64,000 bases of DNA from Agriotes lineatus (taxonomy: Eukaryota > Arthropoda > Insecta > Coleoptera > Elateridae): positions 1-64,000 of the forward strand of contig CALNHX010005275.1 of assembly GCA_940337035.1 (NCBI GenBank). The letters are read 5' to 3'. The notes beneath the pieces were generated by a model, which was not told the DNA's origin, searched no databases, and saw only the letters and a list, made by a program, of their open reading frames with translations. This document shows positions 21,801 to 33,718 of this stretch, one piece after another. How positions within the stretch are numbered: position 1 is the first letter of the stretch; each line of letters begins with the position of its first letter. The position numbers and the translations under genes were made by a program.

Positions 21801-22975
21801 GGGTTCAACACGAGATTATACAGGGCAACGACCTAAACAAAAGAAAATCAGATCTTAATTGCCAAGGCGCCACCACGTTCCTACAAAAGAAAAATGCACA
21901 GGTAAGCCCACTGAGGAAAGTGGTAGCAGAATGGGTACACCTTCTAACTATAACATTGGCGGTGTTCTGGTCGGCGAGCCACGTACAACACTTCGTTTTG
22001 TGTCGGATCCATATTATCGATTTTTTACCTCTCAAGGTAGTGTTTAGTATAGCCTTTTCCATGTGGCGTTGTGTAACTTGTAATTTGTGGATCGTTTTCT
22101 CCTTAAATGCCCATGTCTCTACTCCATATATAAGCACTGGTATAACGCATTGTTCTAAAACTTTTACTTTCATGGCGATTGTGATGTTTCTATTTTTATT
22201 TCTCAATATATGACCTAATTTACCAAACGCGGTCCATGCCATTCTTATTCGTCTTTGCAGATTGGTTTCTTGTACTTCTTTATCAATTTTTATTGTTTGC
22301 CTCAAATGTATATAATAGTCGACTTCCTCTATTACTTTGTCGTCAAATATTATATTATCGATCTGTCCCACATTATTACGTGTTCGACTCATTATTTTTG
22401 TTTTTTTGCATATTTATGGTTAGGTCAATTTCTTCCGATTTTTCTTCTAGTTTATTTCATTTCCTTTAAATCGTTAGAATTGTCAGATATTAACACACTT
22501 CATCAGCATATCTAAGATTACTTAACTTTTCTCCGTTTAAATTCATTCTACGATTTTCCCATTGTAATCTCTTAAATACGTCCTCCATGATCAGCGGATA
22601 TCATATCCCCTTGTCTTATTCCTCTAATCAGTTTTATTTGTTTTGTTTTCTCGTGTAATTTGATAGTAGTAGTGGCATCTTTATAAATATTGGTAATTAA
22701 TTCTATGTACCTTGAATCAATTCTGCAGTTTTGTAGCGATTCAAGTATGGCCCATATTTCTAGAGAATCAAAGGCTTTATTATAGTCTACAAATGCCATA
22801 TGTAGGTCTAGATTGTATTCCTGCGTTTTTTCTATGATATTTCGTATTGTTTGTATGTGATCGATAGTGCTATAATTTTTTGGGAAGCCCGCCTGTTCCG
22901 TTGATTGGTAAAAGTCCATCTTATTCGTTAGTCTGTATGTTATAATCTTTGTTAGTAATTACAAGATTACAAAAC
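21800..22975 (-). pseudogene. RTE/L1-like LINE fragment (RT palm to C terminus)
   Basis: From 22919 the minus strand reads EQAGFPKNYSTIDHIQTIR, AFVDYNKAFDSLE and IRGIRQGDMIS, RT motifs in the usual order. An internal deletion follows (IS joined to a GGRIFKRLQWENRR segment, about 22585), then NLRYADE with a frameshift where YADD belongs. From 22392 the frame reads MSRTRNN, EEVDYYIHLRQTI, RIRMAWTAFGKLG, PVLIYGVETWAF and VTQRHMEKAIL, the standard post-RT region of these LINEs. The last ~70 codons no longer match the family. It lies on the same strand as the interrupted host LINE but is a different family. Confidence 0.88.
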
Positions 22976-23640
22976 GGTAAACGGAAGCTTTATTCTGTAT
23001 ACTAAGCCTGGTACTGAGATTTCCACGGGGAATCCGTCAACCCACGTGTACAGGAGCTACCCACTTACAGATAAAACAAAACCTTAAGGCCTACAGCGGT
23101 AAAAAAACTAGCCTAAGACCGACCAACACCAAACACCACGTGCAGTTCATACGGGAAAAGTCACTAAAATTCGAAACATTAAAACTTGCGATCTTAAATC
23201 AACGGGATTCAAATATCGAGGCAAAACATGCGGCAAGCACTCGCACAAAACCAACTTAAGCCGCTTTTCACAAATTAAAACCTCCCACGCAAGCGTGAAA
23301 GGGACGCGCGGGGCGGAAAAACAACTAGCAAATACTTGTTGTTTCTTGCAACGCCGGATCAACAATCCTCGAGAAACGCGCCAAAAACTTAGCAATCGAA
23401 AAAAAGCGGGGGTAAAACGTTCACTCGCACTCTGTCTGACACACAACAACTGGTCTTAATTTCTGGTTTTAAAAGTAAGCGTTTTTACAAAATTCACGTC
23501 TGAGACAGATCGATAATGAACACGAGCTTGTCTGGCGCTCAGTTTGTTCCAGAAACAGATCGATTAACCGCCGCTAGAAAACAGCTAAATGCAGTAACAC
23601 GACTCGAAATGCTTAGGTATATAATCGAGAAAATAATGCA
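22976..23640. other. GC-richer remainder of the insertion, unidentified
   Basis: Between the RTE-like fragment and LINE block A. The stretch 23000-23450 is clearly less AT-rich than its flanks and holds a 100-residue minus-strand ORF (23147-23449) with no recognised domain. It could be part of an LTR or another repeat, which I cannot name. Confidence 0.4.
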
Positions 23641-24250
23641 AAAAAATTTGCTTTAGGTTCCTATCAATTAAAAATGTCCTCACAACTCTCATAAGTTTCT
23701 ATCGATATTCCAATCCTTTAATAACTGAATAATACGGTGTCTCCATGTTAAGTTACAGGCTTTTTCCATGTCTAAGCTAATACTACCAAATGCTGACTAT
23801 TAGCTTAGCGAAGGCTTCGTTAATTTCACTTTCGATGCTCACAATATTATCCAAAGTGAAACGACATTTACGAAACGCACTCTGTGCGGGGGAGATGCAT
23901 CCATTTTGTTCAAGCTGCCACATTAGCCGACGTGTCACGATTTTTTCAAGTAATTGGCACATTGTGTTTGTTAATGATGTGGGCCTGTATCATCGATGGT
24001 CGAGTTAATTTTGACCAGGTTTATGAATAGATATAATGGTCGACTTCCTCCAGCTTTCAGGAAAAGTATGATTGGTCCAGATAGAATTATTATGTCTAAT
24101 AAATATGTCAGAGAGGTTTTAGACAATTTTGTAAAACATTTTATAAGAATCTTGTCTGGGTCTTTAAAAGACAATAATGCTGATAGAAGTTCAGAAGGCT
24201 GCAAGGCTGTTGGTTATCAATTTCAGTAATCTGAACCATCGAGCTTGAAT
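23640..24250 (-). pseudogene. I/R1-like LINE, block A: N-terminal part of reverse transcriptase
   Basis: The minus strand reads KDPDKILIKCF and LLDIIILSG, then WRKSTIIPIHKPGQN, a frame break, TSLTNTMCQLLEKIVTRRL, SPAQSAFRKCR and IVSIESEINEAFAK, then VRTFLIDRNLKQIF. These are RT motifs 0 to 3 of I/R1-type LINEs, with at least three frameshifts or stops. The natural continuation (the VRVNG block) is found at 21549, so 21560-23640 is an insertion. The ORFs on the plus strand here are shadows. Confidence 0.85.
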
Positions 24251-24667
24251 TTTACAAGATAGAAGGAGACATGTTGTTATGTATCCTAATATTTATACTA
24301 GGGCTTAAAGATTGAGGTGAGCCCCTCCGATGGGCTCAATTAGAAGCTATGGGTAGATGTAATCTATATTAATAAAGCTGGTCAACTCACATGTACTGCA
24401 CGTTAAGATAAATGATTCACTTTACACAAATAAAATCACGTCCGTTTCTGAATGCTCTTTCCACAGAACTAAAAAAAATTTTTTTTGTAGATCTGCTAAC
24501 GACGCGATGCTTTAACTGTCACTCTGACACTTATTCATTTCTTTAAATCATTGTTTTGCTAATTTTGTTGTTAGTTTTTTGTATATTATAATGTCTTTTC
24601 AAATTAATCTGATAATTACTTTCCAAGTTATTGTCACAAATAGAAATAAAATGTTTTTCATTAGCAC

Positions 24668-25330
24668 CCTGTATCTTTTAAAGAAAGCATTTTGATACTA
24701 AGTTGCATTAGGTTAATTGTTTTTTTTTTTCACTACCTTCCTTGCAAGCGGTCCTTACACTGTCTGATTTCAGCGACGTAAGAAACATTTACAAAAATTT
24801 TTACAGTTTCCATGGCAATGTACTTACTTCCCTAGAGAAGTGAATTACTTACATCCCGCATTTACTATAACTGACGAGATGCCATGTTTGCCATTTGATT
24901 AACTTGAAGAAAACCATTATCGCTGGTACTATTACCCATTTCTAATCAGAATACAAGCACAAAGCTCACAAAACAGCACTCGTAATCGTATTCACGCATT
25001 TTTCACAGTGCGTCTATAACTGTCAAACAAAACCTCACAGCACTGTACCAACGCCCCAAGCTCCGACATAGGCTAGTATAATTTAGAAAATGTAATAATT
25101 TTACGCTATTACCATTTATTTTACATACGGAAATATTGGCAGTGAAAAAAAAATATGTACTTTACACAGGATGTAGGAAGATTTACACTACCTCGCACCT
25201 TGCTGCCCTCGTTTGCTGCGCTCACTCAGGCATCAAACGGTCCTCGGTAGTGTAAACCTTACCTACATCCCTTGTAAAGTAATATACTATTGTTTTGGCC
25301 TAAAGAAGCTTTGGTTACATTTTTTTGCAT
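24668..25330. repeat. Dispersed repeat split by a hairpin element
   Basis: 24668-24725 and 25286-25330 are the two halves of the repeat at 15640-15735. The material between ends in a strong hairpin: TTTACACAGGATGTAGG(A)AGATTTACACTACC at 25152 pairs with GGTAGTGTAAACCTTACCTACATCC at 25246, and the centre holds GCTGCCCTCG/TTTGCTGCGC. The short ORF at 25213-25422 is incidental. Confidence 0.6.
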
Positions 25331-27045
25331 CTAATTCTGACTCTCCCTGTATATATAGCAACCAATATTATCAATATTTTATCGACTTTTTAAATTTCAC
25401 TCTATTTCAAATAAGCAAATAGCAGCATGATGTTATGCAGCTATTATTTTGTAAAACAAGAAAAAGTGTGAAATAAATAAAAATAAAGTGAGATTTAGCA
25501 TGTTCAAAATCCATAATGAGTAAATACTTAGCATCACACAGCACTATTCTAAATATTTAACGGTCGCTGTTTTACAGTCTCTAGATTTAAACTGTATAAT
25601 CACCACAATTACATTAATAATTTACTGCTATAAGATATATCAAAGAAAATCGACATTGGAAAATAAAGAACTTACAAAAGCTGTTTCAATCTTTATTTTA
25701 AAATACACTTCACTTTTGCCCTTCCTCTGACTTTCTGATTGCATTTGTATAATTTAGAGAGAGTTTCCAAATTCCATGGCGTCTGTTTTGCGAATTGAAC
25801 TAAACAGAAACTATAACATTCAAATATGTGCATAGGAAATTACCCAACGCTTGACAGCGAACAGAATTTTAATTACCTCAAGTTCAATATTTCTCTATGA
25901 GAATAACGTATAGAGCTAGGCATTTATGACTGAGTATGATGAATGGATGTCATTTAAATTAATACATTAGTTGGTATGTTGCTTAATATGACTATTATGC
26001 AAAAGTTTTGCTTTACATATAATTAGAGATTGAATACGAATACGACTAAGAAGCCCCCAACTTTTCAAAACTAACGTAAAAGGTGGTCAGACCAGCAAAG
26101 CATACAACCAAATACTATCTAGATAGTCTTTGATACAACATAAAAATTAGGTTGCTATTTTTCAAAGATCTCAATTTATCTTTGTAGACAAAAAATGCGC
26201 AAATAAGTTCTATCTGAACGTTATTGCATGAAAAATTGCCTGACATGACACTCGCGAAACATCGAATTGAACATAACAGTATACAACATGAAACACTTCA
26301 TCGATTTGAGTAAATACATTTTAACCCAGTATGTTTCAATACTGATGCAATTTAAAGAAAATAGCATAGTGAGCTATTTACACCATAGATTTAACCAGCA
26401 TTGCTTCATTGTGTTGGAATAAAATTGAAATAATAATTATTGTGCTGACTACTAAAAATAGTAAAGGTATAACATAGAACACTGTTGCAAATTTAACAGA
26501 AAAAAGCATATAAATTTAGTAATAACGTGTGATTCAAAATTAGATTCATCAGAGAGGGCCTATAAAAAGAAAGACAGCTATACACTGCATGTCTAGTATT
26601 AATTCAGTTTCAACTTTCACTTTATGACTGCCATTTCAATATGAAACGTATCAAATCGTTTTTCACAGCGATTACAGCAATAATTCTTGTTTATAAGTAC
26701 TAAATTGTGCTAGCATTATATTGCCCACGGCAGGTCTGTGTAAATTTGTTGAAATAAACTCAAAAAATGTCTACCGAACTTAAAAAAAACAGTTCCGAAA
26801 ACTCGGATTGAAAACAGTTCTATTACAGTGAACACTATGTCACCGTAAGTAGTAGTCGTTTGTAACAGTGAAATTTGCAAAACTCGATACACATCCAGTG
26901 CAACGTGTTATCAAATCGACGAAACTTTTAGGTTGTATATTTTAGGTTATGGTTTTCACAGATGGCCAAAAACGGTTCATGCTAGAAATGTACTTCAGAA
27001 ATGGCCAAAAAATCAAGGAGAAAAGGTCTATCCCATGCTTAATGC
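25331..27045. other. Long non-coding stretch, nothing recognised
   Basis: AT-rich, no ORF of note, no repeat shared with other parts of the window that I could see. Confidence 0.45.
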
Positions 27046-27143
27046 ATTTGACCATAGTCAGTCTGTGTCAAAACTGACAGAAAACCTAACCTGATAACCT
27101 CGAATTCGATATAGACGTACAGTGTCACCAACATATATATCAT
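27046..27143 (-). mobile_element. One arm of a palindromic MITE family
   Basis: GTGTCAAAACTGAC(A)GAAAACC, TAACCTCGAATTCGA and TACAGTGTCACCAACATAT match the right arm of the palindromes at 30808-30945 and, less fully, 37170-37282. The opposite arm is not clear here. Confidence 0.6.
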
Positions 27144-27764
27144 TCATACGCCCCTTATGGACTTTTTAATGAACATGTATTATGTGTTATTGATTACTGC
27201 ACGCTGCTCGATCTGGCCTATGTAATTTTTACTTCAGGTAATCTAGTGATCGGCGGCTACCTACCATTTATTGAGTTTAGGAGTTCTCATTACTAACTGA
27301 ACAAATTCGTGGTATAGAAACACTCATTGGTATTCTAATTAAGTAATTTCATTTTGTAATAGAATACAGCCGTCTGCACGGCATGTTAACCGGACTTCGA
27401 ATCTGCACGAGCAGTGTCAAAGTGAATTAGCTTCATTTTGAAATTAAAGATTAAAACATTACACAGTCGTTGGTGCACATTGGGAAACATTCCAGTGCTG
27501 CTTTTGCACAACATTTGCAGAGCTTGTTAGAGGATGGTTTTCTAAAACAGCCATAGTCTCCCCTTTCAGACATTTTCATTCAAACCCACTTGGCTATTAG
27601 CATACCTACTAGACCCAAAACTATAACTTAGATGACGTTACACTTATGGCGTAAAAGTTCGAAGTTATAGCAAAAGTTTTATTTCAACTTTATTTTTATA
27701 AAACGGACGGTTTTCAAAAACACATCAAAACCACATTTAATTTCAATCAGAAGGCTACAGACAA

Positions 27765-28190
27765 TTATTTCTCAGCCTTTGAGGTCCTTGGCTTGGTCGA
27801 TAATATTTTTCCATTCTTTTCTATCTTTTGTCTTGTTATTCCTTATCTTGTTATTTCAATCTTCTAATTTTAGTCTGTCTAGATCTTGTTCCACACGTTT
27901 TATCGATTTTTTTTATTTGGTCGTCCTCTCTTCCTTTTATTTTCCGGTTTTTCTGTCAGTATCTTTTTTGTTGTTTTTTTAATTGTCATTGGCATCATGT
28001 GTCCGAGCCATATTATTATATGTGTTTTTATTACTGCTCTTATGTCCGGTTCTTTTTACAGTACCTTTACTTCCATGTTAACTTTTATTCTCCGCTCTTT
28101 TTCTATATTGCCCCACCATATATCCTTCTTATTCACAAGATATTTCTTTCTTATATGCTTGCTTTTGTAAAGCGTTTTTTTATTTAAGAC
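27765..28190 (-). pseudogene. RTE/L1-like LINE C-terminal fragment
   Basis: The minus strand reads IWLGHMMPM, KKILTEKPENKRKRGRPNK, then, with frame breaks, FVEQDL-like and KNGKILSTK segments. WxGHxxRM followed by a KRKRGRP basic stretch and an ExEWxNxAKDR-type end is the usual C terminus of these LINEs. The three long plus-strand ORFs over this interval are antisense shadows of the A-rich coding strand. Confidence 0.7.
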
Positions 28191-28289
28191 GTTTTATTCG
28201 CGTATAGGGCAGATGGTCGTAATATTGATCTATCTATCTGCACCTTCACTTTTCTTACCACATTTTTTTAGTTAATACATTTTCTGCAA

Positions 28290-28720
28290 TTTCGGGACTA
28301 AAGTTGATACTTTACTCCCCGTAAACAGGGACTAAAGTAGCTTATTTAATCCCTAGGGGCTAAAGTAAAAATGATACCGTAACTATGGTAAATTTATGTA
28401 CACACTAGATAAGTAGGTAAGGTTTTGTTTGTCATTTAACGCATACTGCCACAGTACTGCCAACTGATTCAGGCTACCCAGGGCCTGCTGCAATTCAGTT
28501 TTCAAAAAATTGTAATTGTCAGTTTCCAAATTAGCAGGTTCCAAATTTTGGAAATGTTTGATGATAATGTTCCCAAAAGTGCAAAAAATAGCGTTTATAC
28601 CTCGGGACTAAAGTGCCTAAGTCCCTTGAGTGGTTGTTGCCCTCGGGCTTCGCCCTCGAGGCAACAAACTCCACTCGCGGGATTAAATGGTGCACTTTAG
28701 TCCCTCATGATATAATATAC
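28290..28720. repeat. GGGACTAAAGT palindrome cluster
   Basis: GGGACTAAAGT occurs at 28293, 28328 and 28604, and its complement ACTTTAGTCCC at 28695. The last two form the outer arms of a hairpin whose centre is GTTGCCCTCGGGCTTCGCCC / GAGGCAAC. Non-coding. Confidence 0.6.
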
Positions 28721-28855
28721 TATTGCATTGAACCCGCTCTTTTGTTCCCAGCTGCTATTGTTTTTTCTAACTCTTTGTTTTTATTACTCTCTTTAGTTAT
28801 TTAACTAAGAACCTGAAATGTTCTTCTTTCTCAACTCCATACTCTTCATTCATAA

Positions 28856-30437
28856 AATTACGAAAAAACGAACTTTATCAGAAACAGATCGATGAGTGTA
28901 GAGGAGATTCCAAAAGTATGTGGAAAAAATTAAAAGACTTGATCAAAACAGACAGCAAAAACGTTCCAGACTCTATCGAGTTTACAGACGGTATAAAGAC
29001 GAATCTTCCTGATATCGCTCAAAGTTTCAACAAATACTTTATAGATAGTATAACAGAAATCCATGCAAGTCTTGATTACACTAGTGGTAACGTAGATTTT
29101 GGTAATATAGGTCAAAATTGTTCGAGTGTCTTCACATTTCAGCAAATAGATATGGCAAAACTTAACACGGTGATTTCAAGTATGAAGAATAAAACAAGCA
29201 CAGATAGAATTAAACTTGAAATTATTAAAGATGCTATTCCAGTTATTGGCAATACATTGTTAGAAATAATAAATGACTCTTTTCAAACATGAGTATTCCC
29301 TACAATATGGAAAACAGCACTAATAACACCTATTTCAAAAATTGCTGGTACCACAAAGTGTTCTGGGTTTCGACCAATAAATATGCTCCCGACATTAGAA
29401 AAAATAATAGAATAAATAGCTAAAGAGCAACTACAAGAGTAGGTACCTTGGGAAACAAAATTTATTAATAGAAACACAATCTGGTTTTAGAAAAAATCAT
29501 CCATGCGAAACAGCTTTAAATATGGTGCTGGCTAACTGGAACGAGGAGATCGAGAAAGACAAAAAATAGTTTCTGTGATCCTGGACTTAAAACGTGCATT
29601 TGAGACTGTAGATAGAGATATACTTATATCTAAAATGGAAAAATATGGAATTACGGACAGGGCAAATAATTGGTTTAGGGACTATCTCTCCGAACGATAG
29701 CAAGTAACTATCTATGACGGAGTCAAATCGGAAGCAAGAGAAAATAAATTAGGTGTACCACAAGGATCAAAACTGGGACCACTTCTTTTTATTTTATATA
29801 TAAACGACATGGACACAATTGTTGAAAGGTGTAAATTAAACCTTTTTGCAGATGACATCCTAATTACAGTGAGTGATAGTGATGTTAACAGTGCGGTATG
29901 TAAAATGAATTCTGAGCTTACAGATTTGTCAAAATGGTTAAAAAATAACAGACTAAAGCTGAACACGATGAAAACAAGGCCATGATTATTACAAACAGGC
30001 CTTTAACGGAGCCAGTAGATGATGTGGCGATAGACGATGCAAATATAGAATACGTTGCTGAAATGAAATATCTAGGGTAGTTTTGATGTTAGATTAAAAT
30101 TTAGGAATCATATAGATTTTATTGTTAAAACGGCGGCTAAAAAGATTGCGTTTGTTGGTAGAATTAGTAGTAAATTAAATGTATCGTCTAGAATTTTAGT
30201 TTATAAGTGTATAATTGCTCCGCATTTCGAATACTGTTCCACTGTGCTATTTTTAGTAACGGAAGGAGACCTTCAAAGCCTGCAAAAGTTACAAAATAGA
30301 GCGATGAAAATAATATTGCGTTGTCATAGGCGGACCAGAATTGCCAATATGCTAGAAATGTTGCAGTGGCTTAATGTTGAACAAGGGATACATTTCAATA
30401 CGATGGTTTTTATTTTTAAGCTGGTAAGAAATATGTA
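28856..30437 (+). pseudogene. Jockey/CR1-like LINE reverse transcriptase, 5' part
   Basis: Reads KKLKDLIKTDSKNVPDSIE, DIAQSFNKYFIDS and MKNKTSTDRIKLEII (RT motif 0/1), then past a stop at 29290 PTIWKTALITPISK, FRPINMLPTLEKIIE, SGFRKNHPCETALNM, VILDLKRAFETVDRDIL, LGVPQGSKLGPLLFILYIND and the catalytic FADDILIT at about 29850, then DLSKWLKNNRLKLNT and, near 30240, a thumb-side segment ending VFIFKLVRNM. At least five stops or frameshifts (29290, 29415, 29440, 29570, 29700, 29980). The FADD box is intact. The element is cut at 30437 by a MITE and resumes at 31117. Confidence 0.92.
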
Positions 30438-31116
30438 GAGGGTGTCCAAAAAATGGCGGATTAACTCTACAGTGCGTTACTTGGGGATGCCTAATGAACC
30501 ATGGAAAATTATGAAAAAAAATCCCTGGGCAGTATTTTTCGAAATATTTCTGGTCAAAGGTGGGTAATGAAATCCATTTATTTAAATAACTAGTGTATAA
30601 TTATAGTGTCAAATATATCTGGGACTTATTAAAATATCTGTTTTTTTAATATTCTTGAGATTTAACTAAGTTGTTTTCAATATTTAAGTATTTTAAAAAA
30701 CTGATTTCCTGTTGAGTTTGTCAATTACTAAATATGGCAAACAGGCTTTGTATAATAATAATATACGAAATCAAGCTTGGCATTGAAATATTTGTTTTAT
30801 GAATAATATGTTGGTGGCACTGTAAGTTCACGTCAAGTTCGATGTTAGCAGGTTAGGTTTTGCGACAGTTTGTGTCAAAACTGACGCAAAACCTAACCTA
30901 CTAACCTCAAATTTGACATAGACTTACAGTGTCACCAACATATTAACAACTTACTATGGATACATTTTTGATTGAGAAATTGTTGCAGTATCAATGTTGC
31001 CAGACTTATTTTTATTAATTTCGAAATATTTAGAAAAATACATATTTTTCCAGGGTTCATATGGCATCCCCGAGTAACGCACCGTAAAGTTAATCCGCCA
31101 TTTTTTGGACACCCTG
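30438..31116. mobile_element. TA-flanked MITE, TIR AGGGTGTCCAAAAAATGGCG, inside a LINE
   Basis: AGGGTGTCCAAAAAATGGCG at 30439 is inverted at the right end (to 31115); with the next base (G at 30438, G at 31116) the TIRs span about 75 bp with roughly nine mismatches and include GGATTAACT(C/T)TAC(A/G)GTGCG. TA stands outside both ends (30436-30437 and 31117-31118). It splits the LINE reading frame between LVRNM and YMSNHVVYNK. No transposase; a palindromic MITE sits in its centre. Confidence 0.88.
30808..30945. mobile_element. Palindromic MITE nested in the 30438-31116 element
   Basis: ATATGTTGGTGGCACTGTAA and GGTTAGGTTTTGCG on the left pair with CGCAAAACCTAACC and TTACAGTGTCACCAACATAT on the right, around a short TTTGTGTCAAAA centre. 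Relatives are at 27046-27143 and 37170-37282. Confidence 0.75.
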
Positions 31117-31449
31117 TATATATATGAGTAATCATGTAGTTTATAATAAAGATGTTCATAATTATAGAACTAGGATAGTAGACAATTTCCGATTGCCAGC
31201 AAATACAAAGAGCTTCACACAAAATAGCTTCTATTATAAAGCGTTTAAAATGTATAATGACCTTCCAAACGAGGCTAAACGACTAACTAATGTGAAACAA
31301 TTTTTAAAAAATTGCTCGGAATATTTTAAAATAGGTTAAATTAAAAGATGTGGACGTACACTAAATAAGTTTTAAGTGGTACAAAATTAGGCGTTTGTTA
31401 TTATGTATATAAACACCTCTTTTATGATGAAATAAACTTACTTACTTAC
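31117..31449 (+). pseudogene. Same LINE resumed: C terminus and 3' tail
   Basis: Reads MSNHVVYNKDVHNYRTR, NFRLPANTKSFTQNS, MYNDLPNEAKRL and ends NCSEYFKIG at 31339, the usual C terminus of this LINE group. The 3' untranslated part ends GATGAAATAAAC followed by (TTAC)n at 31434-31449, a typical LINE tail. Together with 28856-30437 it gives a 5'-truncated copy of about 1.9 kb. Confidence 0.85.
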
Positions 31450-31514
31450 TATTACCTTTAATTGATCATTTGTTGTTTGTTCTGCTTTTGTCACTATCTC
31501 ATAATCGTATATTG

Positions 31515-31740
31515 TGTTTTTACTTCCTCTTACAATAAAGGAAGTATTGGATCCACCACAAAAATTCAAAATTGAGTTTTCAACAGATCATCACGTTTTA
31601 GAGTCCCCTGAACTCAGAAAAACATGTTTTTGTTCATTGCCAATCTGTGTGTTTGTGTGTCTATTAGTGTGTGAAAAGAATATCTCAGGATATTTAAAAA
31701 CATTTTTTTTATTTCGACTGTACAAGGCCGTAACTTTTTA
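31515..31740 (-). repeat. Dispersed AGGAAGT repeat, copy 3
   Basis: Starts with the hairpin ACTTCCTCTTACAATAAAGGAAGT and carries CACGTTTTAGAGTCCCCTGA and AACATGTTTTTGTTCATTG, the inverse of the blocks at 15400-15470 and 41860-41910. The 75-residue ORF across it is not a gene. Confidence 0.7.
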
Positions 31741-32590
31741 GCATACATCTTTAGAAAAAAAAAATATTTGAAAGATTTTCACTATTGTTAATGTAGTTAA
31801 TGTTTGTTAAATATGTTTCTAATTTTCACGACCGCCCTGTATAAATCATCTTATTGTTATTGCCAATGTTTATGTTAATTACAACAACTAAACATTGATT
31901 GTCGTCATATATGTGTTATACAGTTTGTTAAATTCTGAGATGTTTCGAATGATTCTCTATTCTTTTGGTTCGTTTGCCTGCTATTTTTGTCGCATCTTAA
32001 ATATAAATCAATAAGCCTTTCTTTGCCTTGCTTCCACATTTTAGCCTAACGTAATGTTATTTGTTGCCATGTGCTTTTTCGTATTCGTGCACATTATACC
32101 AATTGGATTAGGACCGGGATGAGGGTAGTTTTCTAAAGGCTGGCCTTGCCTTTCAAACAAATCGTCGACCTTCCCAATCTGATATGTTGCTTTTAGTGAT
32201 CTGTTATTGACAAAAAGCAAACATAATTTCCATGCTAGTTTAACATTTCAGTTTTATTGATGCTTCCATTTATTTGCCCGCTGAAGCAGAATGCACTATC
32301 AATCACAGTGACACTCTGTGACACTCTTAAAGAACAAATTTGGGAACAATTTACCGTCTGTTCATTTTTCTTCGTTATCGTAATTCCTACAGGTATTGGA
32401 ATCGACATGTGTAATAATTAATCGGTTTTGGCAGGATATATTTATACATTGCTGTTACTAAAACTATTGAGTAAATTTCGGATAATAGGAAATGCGCTGA
32501 AATGTTAACAATAATATATGCTCCAGTTTAAAAAAAAATGCGGTGATGACATAAACAATATAATTAAGAAAATTATTGGGGACAAGTGTG
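31741..32590. other. Non-coding stretch, nothing recognised
   Basis: No ORF or repeat that I can support. Confidence 0.4.
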
Positions 32591-32599
32591 CACTATAGA

Positions 32600-33065
32600 T
32601 TTTTAATTTTTTGTAGATAAAATGAAATAGTTATTTGTTTCATTAGTACAAAACAAATTCATGATTTCCGGACAAGTAAGACAGATCGCCGGACGACGCC
32701 GACGCGCAGCGAAGTCCGGCGACCTGTCTTACTTGTCCCGGAATCATGCATTTTTTGTGCGAATGAAGCATACTATTTTTCTCCAACTAGAATCAAACAT
32801 TGTAAGGCAACATGTAGAACATTCATGGCGCAAATAAACAATCACTATACGGGGAAAATGAACAACAAGGAAGGCGATTGGCGAACATTGACGAAGCGTT
32901 GGTTTTTAAAATTACCATGTAAAACCCTATCTTGCGTCCATTTTTGTACTAGTACAAATATGAATCGAAAAGTGTACAGTTGCAAGGTAATTGGTGAACA
33001 TCCCGAAATGACTTACTTTTTATACAAAATGATTCGACAATATGGCGTCTTATTCGTGTGGTTGG
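32600..33065 (+). repeat. Dispersed repeat E, copy 1, with strong hairpin
   Basis: AGTTATTTGTTTCATTAGTAC, a hairpin at 32662-32748 (arms ATGATTTCCGGACAAGTAAG and its inverse, centre GCCGGACGACGCC...), ATGGCGCAAATAAACAATCA, CCCTATCTTGCGTCCATTTT and CATCCCGAAATGACTTACTT all recur in the same order at 57640-58570. The 91-residue ORF at 32825-33100 is within the repeat; its frame is not kept in the other copy, so I do not call it a gene. Confidence 0.75.
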
Positions 33066-33109
33066 AGAAAAATAATATTAATATCTATCCTAATGATTAA
33101 TAAAAGGTA

Positions 33110-33718
33110 AAGCTATTTTTGTAATTATGATTGTCAACACAGGCTGCTCCTTTGGGCCCAACTTTACTATAAGCTTTATTTTAATCTGTAATTAAGCGGT
33201 TTTGTGTCAAACCCACTAGGAACTTTATGCGGTGTCTTATATATTGTTGTAATATTACATTATTCTTGGGATTGATTTGTCAACACCCTTATTTACAGGA
33301 GCCAGTGACAGTTTTTGTTACAATACTATCGATTTCAAAGACAACTGTAAAAATCGAAATAATAATTTATACTATTATACATAAAGTGCACAGAGTGATA
33401 CCAACAGATTTACCTATATTTTCTATCCTACTTTACAAGGTTAAGTGTCTTAGTTTTGTAACATCATACGATATTTGCTTTGCGTGGCTTATACAAATAA
33501 TTTTGAATTTGTAGTGCATGTTTTGAATATTTATACTGGTTGGCTTAAAAAACGAAAAGGAAGTAAATTAACTTACACTACCCAAAAAACATAAATTGTC
33601 ACATTTTGTTCTAAATATCGTGTTACAATCTTTACGACTTTGAATTAGAAAACAATGGACTTTTGGGTGGATCAATTCACACGCACTTAGGCCTTAACGT
33701 GGGCCCGTTGTGCTACTT
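33110..33718. other. Non-coding stretch, nothing recognised
   Basis: The 95-residue ORF at 33227-33514 has no recognisable domain. Confidence 0.4.

Noticed and set aside
21859..22515. Plus-strand ORFs over the RTE-like fragment
   Set aside because: Antisense of LINE coding sequence; the minus strand carries the family motifs.
27779..28187. Three overlapping Phe/Ser/Leu-rich ORFs
   Set aside because: Antisense of an A-rich LINE C terminus; the membrane-like composition is a by-product of complementing Lys/Asn codons.
32825..33100. 91-residue ORF in repeat E
   Set aside because: The second copy at 58317-58570 does not keep the frame, so it is unlikely to be coding.
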